Shown here: piece after piece, positions 40,701-41,414 of the stretch
Layout: the number at the start of each line of letters is the position of its first letter
Numbering within the stretch: the first letter of the stretch is position 1
Origin: Flavobacteriales bacterium
Lineage (GTDB): Bacteria > Bacteroidota > Bacteroidia > Flavobacteriales_D > Sanyastnellaceae
Length of the DNA stretch: 41,414 nt
Direction of reading: 5' to 3'
Assembly: GCA_002862785.1 (NCBI GenBank)
Contig: PKDZ01000025.1
Span: 1-41,414, forward strand
The notes under the pieces: model-generated
Seen by the model: the letters and a program-made list of their open reading frames with translations, nothing else
What the model was told of the DNA's origin: nothing
The model's database searches: none
Position numbers and translations under genes: made by a program

Positions 40701-41414
40701 TCATGCCCGCGTGAGCTCCTGAAGAAGCCGGCGACGGGCAATCGGCAGCAACGTGTGCTGCAAGGGAACCGCCCAGTCGACATGGGCGTGGAAAGTCGCG
40801 GGCTGGGGAAGGTCCCGATGCCGTCCTATAAGCGACCATTTGATGGACTCGGCTGGTTCGCAGTGTGAGGCTGTCCGCTCTTCCACACATTCGAGCTGGA
40901 GGTGCAGGTAAGCTTCGCCGCCCCGGAGGATGCGCGATTTGTGGAACCGATAGGCGCGGAGGGAACGCCCCTTGGGTTTTCCGATGGTCAGGATGAGATA
41001 TCCTTCTTCCATGCGCAGGGGTTGGATGCCCACGGGGGTGAATCTCAATTGATTCTCGATGAGGTCGTACAGGGTCTTGCCCTCTTCGATGGCCAGGCTC
41101 AGGTGGGGCAGAGCCCGTTGGATGAGGCTGTCCAGATAGTCATCGAGGCCGACGTGGTCTCCAGCGGCCTGCCTCAGGACGCGTAGCCGTTTGAGGTCCA
41201 TTCCGACGGCCTCTCCGCGCTCCTTGCCCGCCACCAGTTCGGCTTGGAGCTGTCCCAGTTCCTTGTGCTTTCGGATGAGGTCAGTGAGTGCGGGGTAAAG
41301 CCGGGTCTGGCGGAACTCGGCTTTGAGCTTCTGGAGCCATGCGAGCAGGAGATACTCCTTGTACTCGGCGTCGAGAACCCCCTCTGTGATCCAGGGTAGG
41401 GGGTCGTGTTGCTG
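40701..41414 (-). CDS. Hypothetical protein, 5' end beyond the window
   Basis: At least 237 codons are open on the minus strand through the right edge, so the start lies outside. Visible features are a helical N-terminal part (VLDAEYKEYLLLAWLQKLKAEFRQTRLYPALTDLIRKHKELGQLQAEL), a central region (MDLKRLRVLRQAAGDHVGLDDYLDSLIQRALPHLSLAIEEGKTLYDLIE) and a beta-rich C-terminal half with several Trp/Arg residues (YRFHKSRILRGGEAYLHLQLECV, IKWSLIGRH). No family is recognised. The GTG at 41234 would be a possible internal start but is unnecessary because the frame is open further. It converges with the cold-shock gene. Confidence 0.6.
   Translation of the reverse strand, partial: QQHDPLPWITEGVLDAEYKEYLLLAWLQKLKAEFRQTRLYPALTDLIRKHKELGQLQAELVAGKERGEAVGMDLKRLRVLRQAAGDHVGLDDYLDSLIQRALPHLSLAIEEGKTLYDLIENQLRFTPVGIQPLRMEEGYLILTIGKPKGRSLRAYRFHKSRILRGGEAYLHLQLECVEERTASHCEPAESIKWSLIGRHRDLPQPATFHAHVDWAVPLQHTLLPIARRRLLQELTRA

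Noticed and set aside
1-41414. CRISPR arrays, insertion sequences, prophage or integrase genes
   Set aside because: No tandem direct repeats with spacers, transposase motifs or phage genes were recognised.

Overview
The window looks like chromosomal DNA of a GC-rich Bacteroidota, most likely a Flavobacteriales-like free-living or marine lineage. The evidence is: a SusC/SusD pair; several secreted proteins ending in type IX secretion (T9SS) sorting domains; many small lipoproteins; a DUF4920 lipoprotein; a GreA-like protein and a Lys-rich cold-shock protein of types common in this phylum; and promoter-like TTC-N19-TACCTT elements close to the Bacteroidota TTG-N19-TAnnTTTG consensus. No tRNA, rRNA, CRISPR array, insertion sequence or prophage gene was seen.

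Layout. 0-2 kb: a minus-strand FabH/FabI-like pair of fatty-acid or acyl-chain genes, with two palindromes upstream. 2-9.3 kb: secreted proteins (a FISUMP lipoprotein, a subtilase with a T9SS tail, a large T9SS adhesin-like protein, and a double esterase joined by a dockerin-like linker). 9.3-16.5 kb: a possible gene remnant, a YedI-family membrane protein, RmuC, a GH53 endo-galactanase, a small membrane protein and a GH2 beta-mannosidase lipoprotein. 16.5-23.1 kb: eight tightly packed minus-strand genes, mostly overlapping by 4-8 bases: zinc ribbon, PNGase F-like lipoprotein, PhzF, a 42-residue PhnA-type zinc ribbon, a thiol peroxidase-like protein, then GlpK, GlpD and GlpF for glycerol uptake and oxidation. 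23.2-34.1 kb: a six-gene polysaccharide utilisation locus (GH3, a repeat/Kazal T9SS protein, SusC, SusD, a PKD lipoprotein, GH16) that fits a laminarin or mixed-linkage beta-glucan. 34.2-36.0 kb: DUF4920 lipoprotein, a small CxxCH protein and PurU. 36.0-37.0 kb: about 1 kb with no credible gene. 37-41.4 kb: a small exported protein, DinB, a sulfotransferase, a secreted unknown, a GreA-like protein, a cold-shock-domain protein and a partial unknown gene.

The most interesting stretch is 36.08-36.85 kb. It has no believable reading frame but is packed with hairpins. Read on the minus strand, these include two adjacent C(UUCG)G tetraloop hairpins and GAAA, GCAA and GCGA loops. It ends in a strong minus-strand terminator that serves no protein gene. 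I read it as a large (about 0.75 kb) structured non-coding RNA of unrecognised class. I looked for RNase P and tmRNA signatures and did not find them.

How the genes work together. The beta-glucan locus would bind and cut a glucan at the surface (GH16, PKD lipoprotein, SusD), import the oligomers (SusC) and release glucose (GH3). The GH53, GH2 and PNGase F-like enzymes extend the degradative range to galactan, mannosides and N-glycans. The glycerol genes feed dihydroxyacetone phosphate to central metabolism.
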